Of a stretch of 64,000 nucleotides of DNA, positions 31,301 to 40,920 are shown one piece after another. Origin of the DNA: Candidatus Thalassarchaeaceae archaeon (GTDB lineage Archaea; Thermoplasmatota; Poseidoniia; Poseidoniales; Thalassarchaeaceae); contig CALSZZ010000001.1 of assembly GCA_943841885.1 (NCBI GenBank), positions 391,156 to 455,155 of the forward strand. Direction: 5' to 3'. Numbering within the stretch: position 1 is the stretch's first letter; every line of letters begins with the position of its first letter. The notes under the pieces were generated by a model that did not search any database, was not told the DNA's origin, and was given only the letters and a program-made list of their open reading frames with translations. The position numbers were made by a program, and so were the translations under genes.

Positions 31301-34279
31301 ATGGCCGGAGTCAGCGAGCACTTGCATTCGAGTGTAAATGACTTGGTTAAGGACCTAGGATGGACTTTGACACCTATTCAAAATGTGGCAATACCCGATA
31401 TTGTTAATGGGAAAGATAGGTTACTAGTAGCGCCTACTGGTAGTGGAAAAACTGAATCTGCAATATTACCAATAATTTCCAAATGTCTAACTGAAAAATG
31501 GTCAGGACTTTCTGTATTGTATATTACACCTTTAAGAGCTCTAAATAGAGATATAGATAGAAGATTGTCAAAGATGTTGGAGCCTGTTGGATTATCAGTT
31601 GGCCTCAGGCATGGCGATACATCACAAAAAGAGAGAACGAAACAATCGAAAAAACCTCCTAATCTGCTCATCACAACTCCAGAAACTGCTCAAATAATGC
31701 TTTTAGGAAGTCGCCTTAGAAAACATCTAGCAGGAGTCAGGGCAGTTATTTTAGATGAAGTACATGATATGGCTGGTTCTGAAAGAGGTTCACAATTACT
31801 AGTCGGACTGCAAAGAATACAAGAATATTGTTCGGAAAAAATACAAATTATTGGACTATCCGCAACAGTAGGAAATCCAGAAGAGGTAGCTAAATGGTTT
31901 TCTGAAGATGCTTTGCCGATTATTGGCCCTGCTCCAAGAAAAACTGATGTTTTGGTACATAAGGAGCTACCTAGTACTGAAGATGAAATATTATCTACAG
32001 AATGGCATATTTCTCCTGACTCAATAGCAGCATTCAGAAGACTAACTAGGACTTTAAAAGAAGAATCCCCTGCATTAGTATTTGTTAATTCAAGAAGTAC
32101 GGCAGAAACTGTTTCGCAGAGATTACGGAAAATAATGCCCGACTTGAATATAGGGGTGCATCATGGTAGTCTTGCAGCAGAAACTAGGAGAGATGTGGAA
32201 AAAGCTTTACTAAATGGTGAATTGAACGGTCTTATATGTACAAGTAGTCTTGAATTAGGTATTGATATAGGCTCCATAAAAAAAGTTCATCAGTTACAAA
32301 GTCCAAGATCTGTAGATAGTTTACTACAACGAGTAGGCAGGGCTGAACATTATCTTGGAGGAACTGGTGGAGGGGAAATTCTAGCATGGGAAGTTGATGG
32401 CATTTCGGAATGTAGTGTAATAGCACGTAGAGCAATGAATGGTGAAATCGGAGGTGTTAGTTGGCGTACTAATCCAAGAATTGTGGCAGCAAATCAATTT
32501 TTACAAATGGCAATAGAAAGAGGAGTTGTCCCTCTAGATAAACCAACTCAAATCTTAGAAAAAGTTTCTATTTTCAAAGAATGGAAGCATGAATCTACTT
32601 TAGCCGTGCTAAGAGTTCTTGATGATAGGTGGTTAATTAGATTAATAGATGATCCTAAGAATTCTGATCCTACAAAATGGACTACTAGATTATGGAAAGA
32701 GTTAGCAGAGAAAATTGGAGGAGATTTTCCAGCAGAAAGACCTCATTGGGAAAAAGAATATTCCGATTTACAAAAAAGTAAATGGTTGAATAAATTGATT
32801 AAAGTTCTACCAAAATCACTTGAAAATGGTTGGTTTTCTCCTGCAGGAAGATTAGGTAAAACAAGAATGGATCATCTTTCAATGATACCTGATGAAACAT
32901 CATATCGCGTGAGAGATGCAGTTACTAGAAAGATACTTGGATCAGTAGATGAGGCTTTTGTGTTATCATTGGATGATAATAATGAAGATTCAATTAATAA
33001 TGCTAGAAGATTTGTAATGGCGGGAAGAACATGGGAGATAGTTGATGCTGATCCGGAACAAGAAGAATTATTGGTAGGACCAGTAAGAGAAAGTGGCTCT
33101 GCACCAGTATGGGCAGGAGAATTACCCCCTGTACCCCAAAAAATAGCTGAAGAAGTTGGTCTTTTAAGAAAAATTACAGCTAAATCAGTGGGAGCAATAG
33201 ATGTAAAAGATATTATCGGAAAGTTAGATGATTACCCACTAAGCGAATCTGCTCGAGATGTTTTAATTTCTGCTGTTATAGAACATTTAGATGCAACTGG
33301 TGAAATTCCCGATGGTCAAACAATGACAATAGAAGAACGACAAGGAACTATAACACTGAATACTTGTAAGGGTTCAAAAATAAATGAAACTTTAGCACAT
33401 TTTATACAATCTATGGGCTCGATGCGAGAAGGAAAAATGGGTAGAGTTTTGATAGATCCTTATAGGATTTCATTTCAGATACCCAGTACAAATGCATCAG
33501 ACATAATGGGATGGTTGAAGGATACTCCGGCAATTGCTCTACCTTCGATACTAAGAATGACAGTACCAAATAGTCGCACTGTAAGATGGAGAGTGGTCCA
33601 GGTAGCTAAAAAAATGGGTGTTTTAAAGAAAGGAGTAGATCCTAGAAAAGTGAATCTTAGAGGTTTGATGAAGAGGTACAAAGGAACACCTGTGATAGAG
33701 GAGGCTTTGGATAAGTTATTCCATGAGAGGATGGATGTTGAAGGAACAATGGATGTATTAAAATCCATACAGGATGACTCCATTAAACTGATTCATACCC
33801 CCCCAGGTAAATTAGGAATATCTCCAAAAGCAGAAAGAGATCTATTATTGCCATCGTGGTCAGATAAGGAATTACGAGAGCGATTAGAACTAAGGCTATT
33901 AAATGAAAGAGTATCTTTGATTTGTATCAATTGTCACGATAAAACTAGGAAAAGGGTCGCGCGAATAAATAAAAAATTAGAACCTTGTTCATTATGTGGC
34001 GGTACTATGTTGGCATGTTCTCCTGAAAGAATGGAAAAAAGACTAATGGAGATGGTTGAGAGTAAGGACTTTAAGGTTAAGAATAAAGTAGTAAAAAATG
34101 CTGAATTGATTAAAACGCATGGTTTAGATGCAATCGTCTGCCTGATGGGAAGAGGTGTTGGTGAGGAAACAGCTACCAGAATCTTAAGAGGAAAAGTTCC
34201 TGGAAATCGTGCCTCTCTTCTACGATCAATTCATGAGGCGGAGCTCAAATATGCAAGTACTAGAAGATATTGGGGTTAA
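31301..34279 (+). CDS. lhr: Lhr-type large DEAD/DEAH helicase
   Basis: The 992-aa SF2 helicase has the Q-like PIQNVAIPDI, Walker A APTGSGKTES (about 44-53), motif Ia LYITPLRALNRDI, TTPETA, DEVHD (Walker B), SATVGN (motif III), FVNSRSTAETV, SSLELGIDIG and the QRVGRAEH motif VI. The middle winged-helix/beta domains and the C-terminal half are typical of archaeal Lhr, and a zinc ribbon (ICINCHDKTRKRV...CSLCGG) is placed near residue 870-905, close to the end. It is a 3'-5' DNA/RNA-DNA unwinding enzyme thought to act in repair and restart. A TATA-like AT stretch precedes ATG 31301. Confidence 0.95.
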   Translation: MAGVSEHLHSSVNDLVKDLGWTLTPIQNVAIPDIVNGKDRLLVAPTGSGKTESAILPIISKCLTEKWSGLSVLYITPLRALNRDIDRRLSKMLEPVGLSVGLRHGDTSQKERTKQSKKPPNLLITTPETAQIMLLGSRLRKHLAGVRAVILDEVHDMAGSERGSQLLVGLQRIQEYCSEKIQIIGLSATVGNPEEVAKWFSEDALPIIGPAPRKTDVLVHKELPSTEDEILSTEWHISPDSIAAFRRLTRTLKEESPALVFVNSRSTAETVSQRLRKIMPDLNIGVHHGSLAAETRRDVEKALLNGELNGLICTSSLELGIDIGSIKKVHQLQSPRSVDSLLQRVGRAEHYLGGTGGGEILAWEVDGISECSVIARRAMNGEIGGVSWRTNPRIVAANQFLQMAIERGVVPLDKPTQILEKVSIFKEWKHESTLAVLRVLDDRWLIRLIDDPKNSDPTKWTTRLWKELAEKIGGDFPAERPHWEKEYSDLQKSKWLNKLIKVLPKSLENGWFSPAGRLGKTRMDHLSMIPDETSYRVRDAVTRKILGSVDEAFVLSLDDNNEDSINNARRFVMAGRTWEIVDADPEQEELLVGPVRESGSAPVWAGELPPVPQKIAEEVGLLRKITAKSVGAIDVKDIIGKLDDYPLSESARDVLISAVIEHLDATGEIPDGQTMTIEERQGTITLNTCKGSKINETLAHFIQSMGSMREGKMGRVLIDPYRISFQIPSTNASDIMGWLKDTPAIALPSILRMTVPNSRTVRWRVVQVAKKMGVLKKGVDPRKVNLRGLMKRYKGTPVIEEALDKLFHERMDVEGTMDVLKSIQDDSIKLIHTPPGKLGISPKAERDLLLPSWSDKELRERLELRLLNERVSLICINCHDKTRKRVARINKKLEPCSLCGGTMLACSPERMEKRLMEMVESKDFKVKNKVVKNAELIKTHGLDAIVCLMGRGVGEETATRILRGKVPGNRASLLRSIHEAELKYASTRRYWG

Positions 34280-34316
34280 CGAAATCAATATCTTCCTCCT
34301 CCTTGTAGGTGTTAAT

Positions 34317-34859
34317 ATGTTGATAGGCCTCACAGGTAGAAATGCATCCGGAAAATCCACCCTTGTTGATTGGTTTTCTAAAAAAGGAATGAAGAGTTTT
34401 TCTTGTTCAGACTCCATCAGAGCGTGGTTAAGGGAACACAACAAAGAGATTACTAGAGATGCATTAATTGAAGGAGGGAGAGAACTTAGAAGACAAGGTG
34501 GCGGAGGAATTTTGGCTGATATGTTGATTAAAATAATAGATGGAGAAGATGCAGTGATAGATTCAATCAGGACTCCTGCAGAGGTTTTTTCATTAAAATC
34601 TAGAGGAGATTTTGTACTTATTGAGGTTAAAGCCAGTGAAGAAATGCGGTGGGCAAGATTACAAAGTAGGGCAAGGCCAGGCGATCCCATTGATAAGCAG
34701 ATTTTTTTAGAGCAAGAAAATAAAGAAGCAAAGGCTAAAGATGCTGCAGGACAAGATTTGGATGCCACTGCTGAAATGTCTGATTTTGAGATAATCAATG
34801 ACGGTTCCGTAGAAAATTTACATAATAAATTAGAAGATTTATGGGAAAAAATATCATAA
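34317..34859 (+). CDS. P-loop nucleotide/dephospho-CoA-kinase-like protein
   Basis: ATG 34317 is supported by GTAGGTG at SD distance and gives 180 aa that begin right at the P-loop: MLIGLTGRNASGKSTLVDWF. After it come a LID-like stretch (SDSIRAWLREHNKEITRDAL; GGRELRRQGGGGILADML), AVIDSIRTPAEVFSL, VLIEVKASEEMRWARLQSRA and the closing DFEIINDGSVENL. This order is that of archaeal dephospho-CoA-kinase or adenylate-kinase-like proteins (UPF-type fold). The true substrate is unproven. It follows the helicase by 37 nt, so co-transcription is likely. Confidence 0.82.
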   Translation: MLIGLTGRNASGKSTLVDWFSKKGMKSFSCSDSIRAWLREHNKEITRDALIEGGRELRRQGGGGILADMLIKIIDGEDAVIDSIRTPAEVFSLKSRGDFVLIEVKASEEMRWARLQSRARPGDPIDKQIFLEQENKEAKAKDAAGQDLDATAEMSDFEIINDGSVENLHNKLEDLWEKIS

Positions 34860-34879
34860 TTTACAGTTGGGCACTAATT

Positions 34880-35710
34880 TTAGATACTCTGTCTCCATTT
34901 GACGAACTGAAAACATGGAACAGACCATAAAATAATTGCCAAAAACCATGCTAGTAAAGATCCTAAGAAAATACCAAAATTAGGTAATGACCACATTGCT
35001 ATGATTGCATATAATCCAACTGATCCTCCTCCCAATATCATTGGTCCTGCAGCGCCCATTGGAACTGATGGTCCTTGAGAAATCCATAATGCAACCATGC
35101 TAGTAAGGAATATAGCAGGAAAGACCGATGCTAGTCCAGCAAGAAGAGAATATCCAAGACTAGAAATCCATACTGCAAGTCCTATCGCGAATGCTGCCAT
35201 AATACCTCTTGAAAATAAAACATAATTGTTAACTTTATTTTTCCCACGAGGAGTTGAATCGATATGCCAGGACATTCCAACTCCAAGAATAACTACTAAT
35301 GATTGGCCAAGTAACCCTATTTCAAAAGAAGATAGTGAAGAATCATAACCGAATTCAATAATTCTTAAAATTACTAATCCGGATAAAGACCATATTGATA
35401 AAGATATTATAATAACAATAAATAATGTGGTATACATCTTTTCAGTGTTATTAAAATAAGTGGGTAAAATTTTCCAATTTACTAAAAATAATCCATTTAT
35501 CAGCATCCCTGCTGGGACAATTGCTAAGCTGATATTGAGATCAGTATCGTTGGTTGCCAGAGCCATTCCTGCTGCTGCAGGAACTATCGTAGTTGGGATA
35601 GTCCCCAAAATACCTCCAATCGCTCCTCCATATTTTTCTATCAACAGTGTAACTGCAATTGCTACAAAACCTGCAAATAAAGCTGCGATTATAGTATTGA
35701 TAATTGTCAA
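34880..35710 (-). CDS. Multi-helix membrane protein with two similar halves
   Basis: The 276-aa protein has about eight to nine helices and almost no loops. GGAIGGILGTIPTTIVPAAA (about 28-47) and GLASVFPAIFLTSMVALWIS (about 192-211) look like the same motif in the two halves, which suggests an internal duplication as in small transporters. WHIDSTPRGKNK forms the main cytosolic loop. Transporter is a guess; I cannot name a family. It lies 8 nt downstream of the subtilisin-like gene, same strand, probably one transcript. Confidence 0.72.
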   Translation of the reverse strand: MTIINTIIAALFAGFVAIAVTLLIEKYGGAIGGILGTIPTTIVPAAAGMALATNDTDLNISLAIVPAGMLINGLFLVNWKILPTYFNNTEKMYTTLFIVIIISLSIWSLSGLVILRIIEFGYDSSLSSFEIGLLGQSLVVILGVGMSWHIDSTPRGKNKVNNYVLFSRGIMAAFAIGLAVWISSLGYSLLAGLASVFPAIFLTSMVALWISQGPSVPMGAAGPMILGGGSVGLYAIIAMWSLPNFGIFLGSLLAWFLAIILWSVPCFQFVKWRQSI

Positions 35711-35718
35711 ATCAAGAC

Positions 35719-37570
35719 CTATTCCTTACGTGTCCCTGTAACTATTATTGCAGTACTTATTATTGAAATAATCCCTAAAATAGATGTAAAGCCTGGTAAT
35801 TCTCTATTCTGATTTGCTTCACTACCTTCTCCTCCAAGTAAATAAATATGAGTAACTAAATTGGTTGAAGCATCATCACCAAGTATGGCCCTCAACATAA
35901 CAGTCTGATTGCCTTCAATCTGATTTCCTGGTAAATATTGTAGTCTATCGACCAACATTTTGTAACTGACTTCAAAGGTTTGATCTCCTGAATTATAACT
36001 AGGATGGCTCATCCAATTATCTCTCATATCCCATGTCCTCCATTGTATTTCTACCGGTCCTCCCATTACAGAGACCTCGAAAGAGTCACTGGGGTTCAGA
36101 TAAATTCTATTATCTTCAGAAATATCAGTGGTTGTATTTAGAGTAATATTAGTGTTCAATCCATACACGTAATTAGCTGCCTCAAGTAATGCTGGTAAAC
36201 CTTCAACCTGGCCATGCCCGTAAACATTGTTCTGCCTATTTTTTGGGATTAAATCTTCAGCGCATGGTTCATTTGCAGCCATGTAATGGCACTCTCTGTA
36301 AGTTGCTGTTTCTTGCATAATATTCCTAATATCAAAAGGAGATAAATCAGGATTGGCCTGATACATTAATGCTGCAAGACCTGCTGCCCCTGGAGTAGCC
36401 ATACTAGTGCCAGAATACGCAACATATCCATCACCAGAATTTGCTTCTGGGGCATTAACACTGGATCCTACGAATGCGAGATTAGGTTTGACTCGTCCTT
36501 CTTCCGTAGGCCCTTGACTAGAATAAACGGCGATTGAGGTGTCTTTATCTAGCGCTCCAACAGTAATTACATCCTCAGCAGAACCTGGCGTTCCTATTTG
36601 GGCACTAAATACACTATTGCCAGCCGCAATGAAAAGAGCTACTCCAGCCCTAACCATCTCATTTGCCATTCTATTGACGCTTTCTTCTTCTGATGATGTC
36701 CATTCTATCGCCCCAATTCCTCCTAAACTCATAGTTGCAGCCCTGATATTGAAATCATGCCTCTTATCAACAGTCCATTCCATTCCCGCCATTACTGTTG
36801 CGAAGGATCCTGAACCTCCTGAATCGAGGACTTTTACCCCAACTAATTGTGCTTGTGGAGCGACTCCTACATAATCGTAAGTAGGTGCTCCTGTACCAGC
36901 CGTGATTCCTGCGCAATGAGTTCCATGTCCTTGATCATCATATGCTTTTATCTCGGTTCCATTTGTCTTTTCAGGATTATTTACAGGGTCATAAAAAGCT
37001 ATCACTTTAAAATCATTAGTAGAATTATCATCATCTAAGTCATCTAATCCAACATGTGAAGAATCGATGCCAGTATCAATTATAGAAACTACACTTCCTT
37101 CACCAGTGTATCCAGTATCTTCCCAAATCATTGGTATCCCATGAACTTCGTTAACCTCATTCATCTGGATAGTGAGCATGCCATCTAACTCCACCATTAC
37201 TACTCCCGGAAGTTTGGAAAGTTGTATTATATTGTCTATTGGTATCGTACCTGCAATACTATCTATCAAATGATATCTAAACTGAGTTTCAAAACCTACT
37301 TCATTTTCCAACATATATTGATCTTCTATTATTGGTTGATGATCAAAATCAACTATTACACTTATTGTATTATCATCTCTAACCCAATCATAAAGATCAC
37401 TATCGATAGCAATCCATATTGCGTCATGGATTCCATCCCGGTCTTTTATCCATAGAGGTGGTTTCCCACCACGGAATATCATCTTCAATGTAATCGGGAA
37501 ATGCTACACTGGAAGAAGAAAGTGGTAAAGCCACTAGTATTACTAAGACGGCCGCGATAACTGATTTCAT
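35719..37570 (-). CDS. Secreted subtilisin-like (S8) protease, signal peptide frameshifted
   Basis: The main frame (35719-37488) encodes the S8 domain: Asp138 in SIIDTGIDSSH, His188 in GHGTHCAG, the oxyanion Asn291 in AAGNSVF and Ser362 in GTSMATPGAAG, then a beta-rich domain and a C-terminal helix (GFTSILGIISIISTAIIVTG) that would anchor it. Its first codons are not a signal peptide. An ATG at 37570, with TATA box upstream, starts a clear signal peptide (KSVIAAVLVILVALPLSSSS) and IPWWETTSMDK in another frame. Removing one T from the TTTT run at 37444-37447 (AAAA on the coding strand) joins DK to DRDGIHDAIW. So the intact gene likely spans 35719-37570 with one inserted base. Confidence 0.88.
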
Positions 37571-37586
37571 AGACTGAAGACCACCG

Positions 37587-37595
37587 TTATAGATT
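37587..37595 (-). promoter_or_regulatory. TATA-like box of the subtilisin-like gene
   Basis: ATCTATAAC on the minus strand lies centred about 21 nt upstream of the ATG at 37570. This supports transcription from the signal-peptide start rather than from the downstream ATG at 37488. Confidence 0.35.
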
Positions 37596-37653
37596 TGAAG
37601 GAAACGGTTTGTTGACTACTTAAATTATGTAAATAATTTATTAGATATTTTCT

Positions 37654-38595
37654 TTAGTCCCAACTACTTAGCCAATTCCATGCTATTCCATTTGTATCTA
37701 CAGTTCCACCATTTCCTATGAAAACTAAAGGACCATCGGGATCAAAAGTATTTTCATATGGATTGTGATCTGCTGCATAGAGAGTCACCAAAGATACCAT
37801 AGAATTATTCCCACATTCTGTAAAGGTCTGTTGTGAATAAAATATTGATGGCGTATTTGAGTCAGGAGTTGATCCCTCGCAACCATTCATTTCTGCCCAC
37901 ATTAGTAAATTTTGTATAGCTCCATGTTCTTGAGCTTCAATATTTGGAAGATGGATAGCGTCATTGGAATACAAGATTATTTGATCGAGAAGTCCATGTA
38001 TTTCCATTATTGGAATTGGTGAATAGCTTGGTGCTGGATCATCTAGTAGATAATACGACATGCACGCAATAGCTGTAAAACGATCACTATGTTCATTTGC
38101 CAACTTCTGACTTAGGGAGCATCCATTTGACCAACCAGTAAGATATACTCTACTTTCATCAACAGAATGATTTAAGATTATCTTATCTAATATATTCATG
38201 ATTAATCCAGTATCATTTAATCCTAATTCTCCAGCCGTACTACAACAATATCCTGAGTTCCAGGAATTATCGAAACCTTGAGGCCAAACTGCAATTGCAC
38301 CGTTTTCAAAGGCGATATCATCAAAGTCAGATAAATTTCTTTGATCTTGCATACTTAAAGTATTTCCATGTAAATCAATAATCAAAGGAGCACCTGAAAT
38401 ATTTACCGTACTTGGAATAAAAACATTCCAACATCTTTCAAGATCCTCATGTAACATACATTCTAAATAATCTATATTTTCGAATAATAAATCTTCTTCA
38501 CTATCAGTGCTTTCTGATAAATTTTCTTTTTGCATTTGTAGGCATCCAGATGAAAAGCATAATACGATTATCATCGCGTATGCATTAATTTTCAT
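37654..38595 (-). CDS. Secreted lipoprotein esterase (PHB depolymerase/LpqC-like)
   Basis: The 313-aa protein has a lipoprotein signal (CFSSGC, Cys18), a family start NVFIPSTVNISGAPLIIDLH, nucleophile GWSNGC (Ser156), an acid at GLLDQI (Asp204) and His277 in AADHNPYENTF. Four Cys pairs suggest disulfides. Such extracellular esterases (poly-hydroxybutyrate depolymerase/feruloyl-esterase family) cut polyester or polysaccharide-linked esters. It lies about 84 nt from the S8 protease start on the same strand. Expected outside the cell on a lipid anchor. Confidence 0.9.
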   Translation of the reverse strand: MKINAYAMIIVLCFSSGCLQMQKENLSESTDSEEDLLFENIDYLECMLHEDLERCWNVFIPSTVNISGAPLIIDLHGNTLSMQDQRNLSDFDDIAFENGAIAVWPQGFDNSWNSGYCCSTAGELGLNDTGLIMNILDKIILNHSVDESRVYLTGWSNGCSLSQKLANEHSDRFTAIACMSYYLLDDPAPSYSPIPIMEIHGLLDQIILYSNDAIHLPNIEAQEHGAIQNLLMWAEMNGCEGSTPDSNTPSIFYSQQTFTECGNNSMVSLVTLYAADHNPYENTFDPDGPLVFIGNGGTVDTNGIAWNWLSSWD

Positions 38596-38663
38596 AAATA
38601 TCGCATAAGTTATGTGCTTATATCCTTTCTTAGAAAAAAGGAATGGAATAAATAAGTAAATAA

Positions 38664-39608
38664 TTAATATTTTTTATTGATTTTTTCAACTTCTTTGATC
38701 TTATTAAATTTAATTAAATATTTAGAGGAATTAAGTAATCCTCTTGCGAAACCAGAGAGTAGAAGGGCTGAAAGAGCTATTGTAGATGTCCACCCCCAAA
38801 CATTTCCAATTGCTGCAAATTCTTCTTTAGTCAAAAGAAGGGCCATGGCAGTTACTAACCCGATTCCTAAGGAAGTCTGAATCCTCATGCCGAGAGGCAT
38901 CGCTAAAATTGTTCTGAATGCCTCTAAACGTTGAAGAAGTACAAAGGACCAAATCATTGTACCAATCGACCAGATAAATAAATCCACAGAATAATCTCCT
39001 ATGACTAAATTAAACGATTCTATGTAAAGTGTAGTTCCAATGATTAATGAAAGCCAAATTACAGAAAAACCAAGTAACATTATAATTTCACTTAGAGAGG
39101 TCCCTAGACTTTCTTTCAAACCCTGCTCCTGAAGAGGTTTTTTATCCTTTCTTGACTTAAGATCTGAGGTTAAAATTTTCATTTTTTCTAATGATTTTTC
39201 AGCTTCCAACAACTTTTGAGTAATAGCCAATGATTCTATTAACATTCCTTCCTGTTCTTTCCTTATTTCTTCATTTGCTAAAAATGATGTCAATAGATTT
39301 TCATATTCTTCAGTTGGAATTATTACATTACCCATTGATTGTGCAATATCTTCAAGAGATGGGGCATCAGGAGCACGAGGTAAAGATTCTCTCAAGTTAG
39401 TTAAACGTTCAATTTCTTCTTGAGAAAGAGGTAAAGGAGTCCAACGCGCAATTGCCTTATCTAACTCTCTAGAAGTTGCTTTAGTAACTTCCTTTACTTT
39501 TTTACCGGTATATTCTGTTGCAGCAATCATCTTCTCTTTCAAATTACTGAATTGTTCACCTGCAGTAGTTTGCCATGATAAACTATCGTCGGTAGTGTCT
39601 TCAGTCAT
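38664..39608 (-). CDS. Coiled-coil plus four-helix membrane protein
   Basis: The first 165 residues of the 314-aa product are hydrophilic and helical, with a long coiled coil (NEEIRKEQEGMLIESLAITQ to EKSLEKMKILTSDLKSRKDK). The region WTPLPLSQEEIERLTNLRES precedes it. Four membrane helices follow (about 173-196, 207-224, 236-260 and 267-287), then a basic tail. This recalls membrane anchors with a cytosolic rod. No family recognised. The start ATG 39608 lies 54 nt from repeat copy B. Confidence 0.7.
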   Translation of the reverse strand: MTEDTTDDSLSWQTTAGEQFSNLKEKMIAATEYTGKKVKEVTKATSRELDKAIARWTPLPLSQEEIERLTNLRESLPRAPDAPSLEDIAQSMGNVIIPTEEYENLLTSFLANEEIRKEQEGMLIESLAITQKLLEAEKSLEKMKILTSDLKSRKDKKPLQEQGLKESLGTSLSEIIMLLGFSVIWLSLIIGTTLYIESFNLVIGDYSVDLFIWSIGTMIWSFVLLQRLEAFRTILAMPLGMRIQTSLGIGLVTAMALLLTKEEFAAIGNVWGWTSTIALSALLLSGFARGLLNSSKYLIKFNKIKEVEKINKKY

Positions 39609-39694
39609 ACTAATACGTTCTTCGAGAATGGCATCTAAACTTCAAATGTACGTAAAAATGATTTGCAGATATACAAAGATATATATTAGATTAT

Positions 39695-39734
39695 ATCAAA
39701 AACAAACACTCTTTATCAAAAATAAACACTCTTT
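39695..39734. repeat. Two tandem 20-bp units in repeat copy B
   Basis: ATCAAAAACAAACACTCTTT is followed at once by ATCAAAAATAAACACTCTTT, which differs by one base. Copy A of the inverted repeat has a single unit (26047-26066). It sits about 30 nt upstream of the 29-aa ORF, so the unit number could alter its promoter. Confidence 0.9.
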
Positions 39735-39761
39735 AATTAATACCTCGTCAATGGTAAAGGT

Positions 39762-39851
39762 ATGAACGTAGCACAAATACTTACTTTCCTTGTTGGAGGA
39801 TATGCATCAGTAGCAATAACAATAATGGGTTTCATGCCTTTAGTAGCATAG
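39762..39851 (+). CDS. 29-aa membrane microprotein, repeat copy B
   Basis: ATG 39762 encodes the same 29 residues as the ORF at 25930-26019, a single glycine-containing hydrophobic helix. In this locus the ORF is convergent with the DUF3592-like gene. An AT-rich TTTAATTAA lies about 25 nt upstream of the ATG, and AAAGGT directly before it. The copies differ only outside the ORF, though the short divergence makes that uninformative. Confidence 0.45.
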   Translation: MNVAQILTFLVGGYASVAITIMGFMPLVA

Positions 39852-39893
39852 AATTATTATTGTAATCTACCAGCAGATCAACTCTAAATTGGA

Positions 39894-40820
39894 TTAATTA
39901 TCTTCTGTTGAAGTATTCCACCACTCAATATCTTGAGTAGGCTCAATTTCTTCTTGTACTATTTTATCATCTTCGAGAATGATAATAGGTATATCTATGG
40001 TTTTTTTGATATTATTCTTTGTAGGAAACAATAAAACTAAACCAATCAAAGTACCTATAAAACCACAGCATATAAAGGGGATTGTGAGATCTCCCTGTAA
40101 AGTTGGTTTTGTATAAGCCTCATAAACAATGTAGAGAGGCAAAATACTGAGAATTATTATACATATTCCAATAATTTTTTTCAAAAATACAAATATTAAA
40201 TTTGTTTTTCTTAATCTTTTATTTGGTACTGAAATAGTCATAGACTGAGAAGCGGATATTTTTTCAAATGAAATTGAAGTATTATTTTGGTTTTTTTTAC
40301 GTTTCCCTAATTGAATTAAAATCACACCGATAAAAAATTGAAAACAACAACAACATGTTACTGTAGAAGTAATTTCCTCCACATCTTCTGTTAAACGACT
40401 ATTGGCTGGATCATCGGGATAGTACCATACTGATACATTGAATGAAGAATTATAATATTGTAATGTGGTATCGATACAACTAACACTCGATTTATATACG
40501 GTATATTCTACAGGTTCCCCATAGTTACCGAAAAAAACCTCTTCATTAACAGTATATGTATAATTTAGGAATGCATAACATCGATATTCATCCCTATAAA
40601 TTTGTCTTCCATTGATTGTACTTTTTATTTCTCTATATTCTTCAAACCATTCAGTTCCTTCTTCAACATGACCATAAACCTGATCTGTTTCTGGCTGTAA
40701 AAACATATTTAATAATCCCATGGTAAATAAACAAAATATAGCCCAAAAAACAATCAATATCAGGAAAAATCCTTCTTTAAAAATAGATGAATGGTTACTA
40801 TCTTCCCCGCTATCCGACAT
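39894..40820 (-). CDS. DUF3592-like membrane protein
   Basis: The 308-aa protein has an N-terminal helix (about 16-40), an ectodomain with YTYTVNEEVFFGN and VWYYPDDPANSRL, the hallmark phrases of DUF3592, and a following helix that begins with four Cys in a row (VTCCCCFQFFIGVILIQLG). Two more helices (about 209-231 and 245-265) and a polar tail ending IEWWNTSTEDN follow. The last codons belong to inverted repeat copy B. The EWW tail is shared with the frameshifted gene at 1830. Function unknown. Divergent from the acyltransferase gene across 100 bp. Confidence 0.82.
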   Translation of the reverse strand: MSDSGEDSNHSSIFKEGFFLILIVFWAIFCLFTMGLLNMFLQPETDQVYGHVEEGTEWFEEYREIKSTINGRQIYRDEYRCYAFLNYTYTVNEEVFFGNYGEPVEYTVYKSSVSCIDTTLQYYNSSFNVSVWYYPDDPANSRLTEDVEEITSTVTCCCCFQFFIGVILIQLGKRKKNQNNTSISFEKISASQSMTISVPNKRLRKTNLIFVFLKKIIGICIIILSILPLYIVYEAYTKPTLQGDLTIPFICCGFIGTLIGLVLLFPTKNNIKKTIDIPIIILEDDKIVQEEIEPTQDIEWWNTSTEDN

Positions 40821-40920
40821 ATTATTATCTGGAAAGACTTAATTATTTTATTTTAATATGACCCGTTAACATTATTCAATGAATAGATACTTAATTTAGT
40901 TGGTTATGCAAACACCATAA

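Larger units (their letters stand above)
39663..39911. repeat. Inverted repeat copy B (249 bp)
   Basis: This matches the reverse complement of 25869-26098 almost base for base. It differs by one substitution, one missing T and a second tandem 20-bp unit. Its right end lies inside the DUF3592-like gene: the shared part includes the last codons (STEDN plus stop). The two copies face each other across about 13.6 kb. Confidence 0.95.

Noticed and set aside
34226..34798. 190-codon minus-strand ORF
   Set aside because: It is antisense to the P-loop kinase and Lhr end, both with intact motifs.
25869..39911. Composite transposon or insertion-sequence reading of the inverted repeat pair
   Set aside because: No transposase or resolvase is encoded between or inside the repeats, and I see no target-site duplication.
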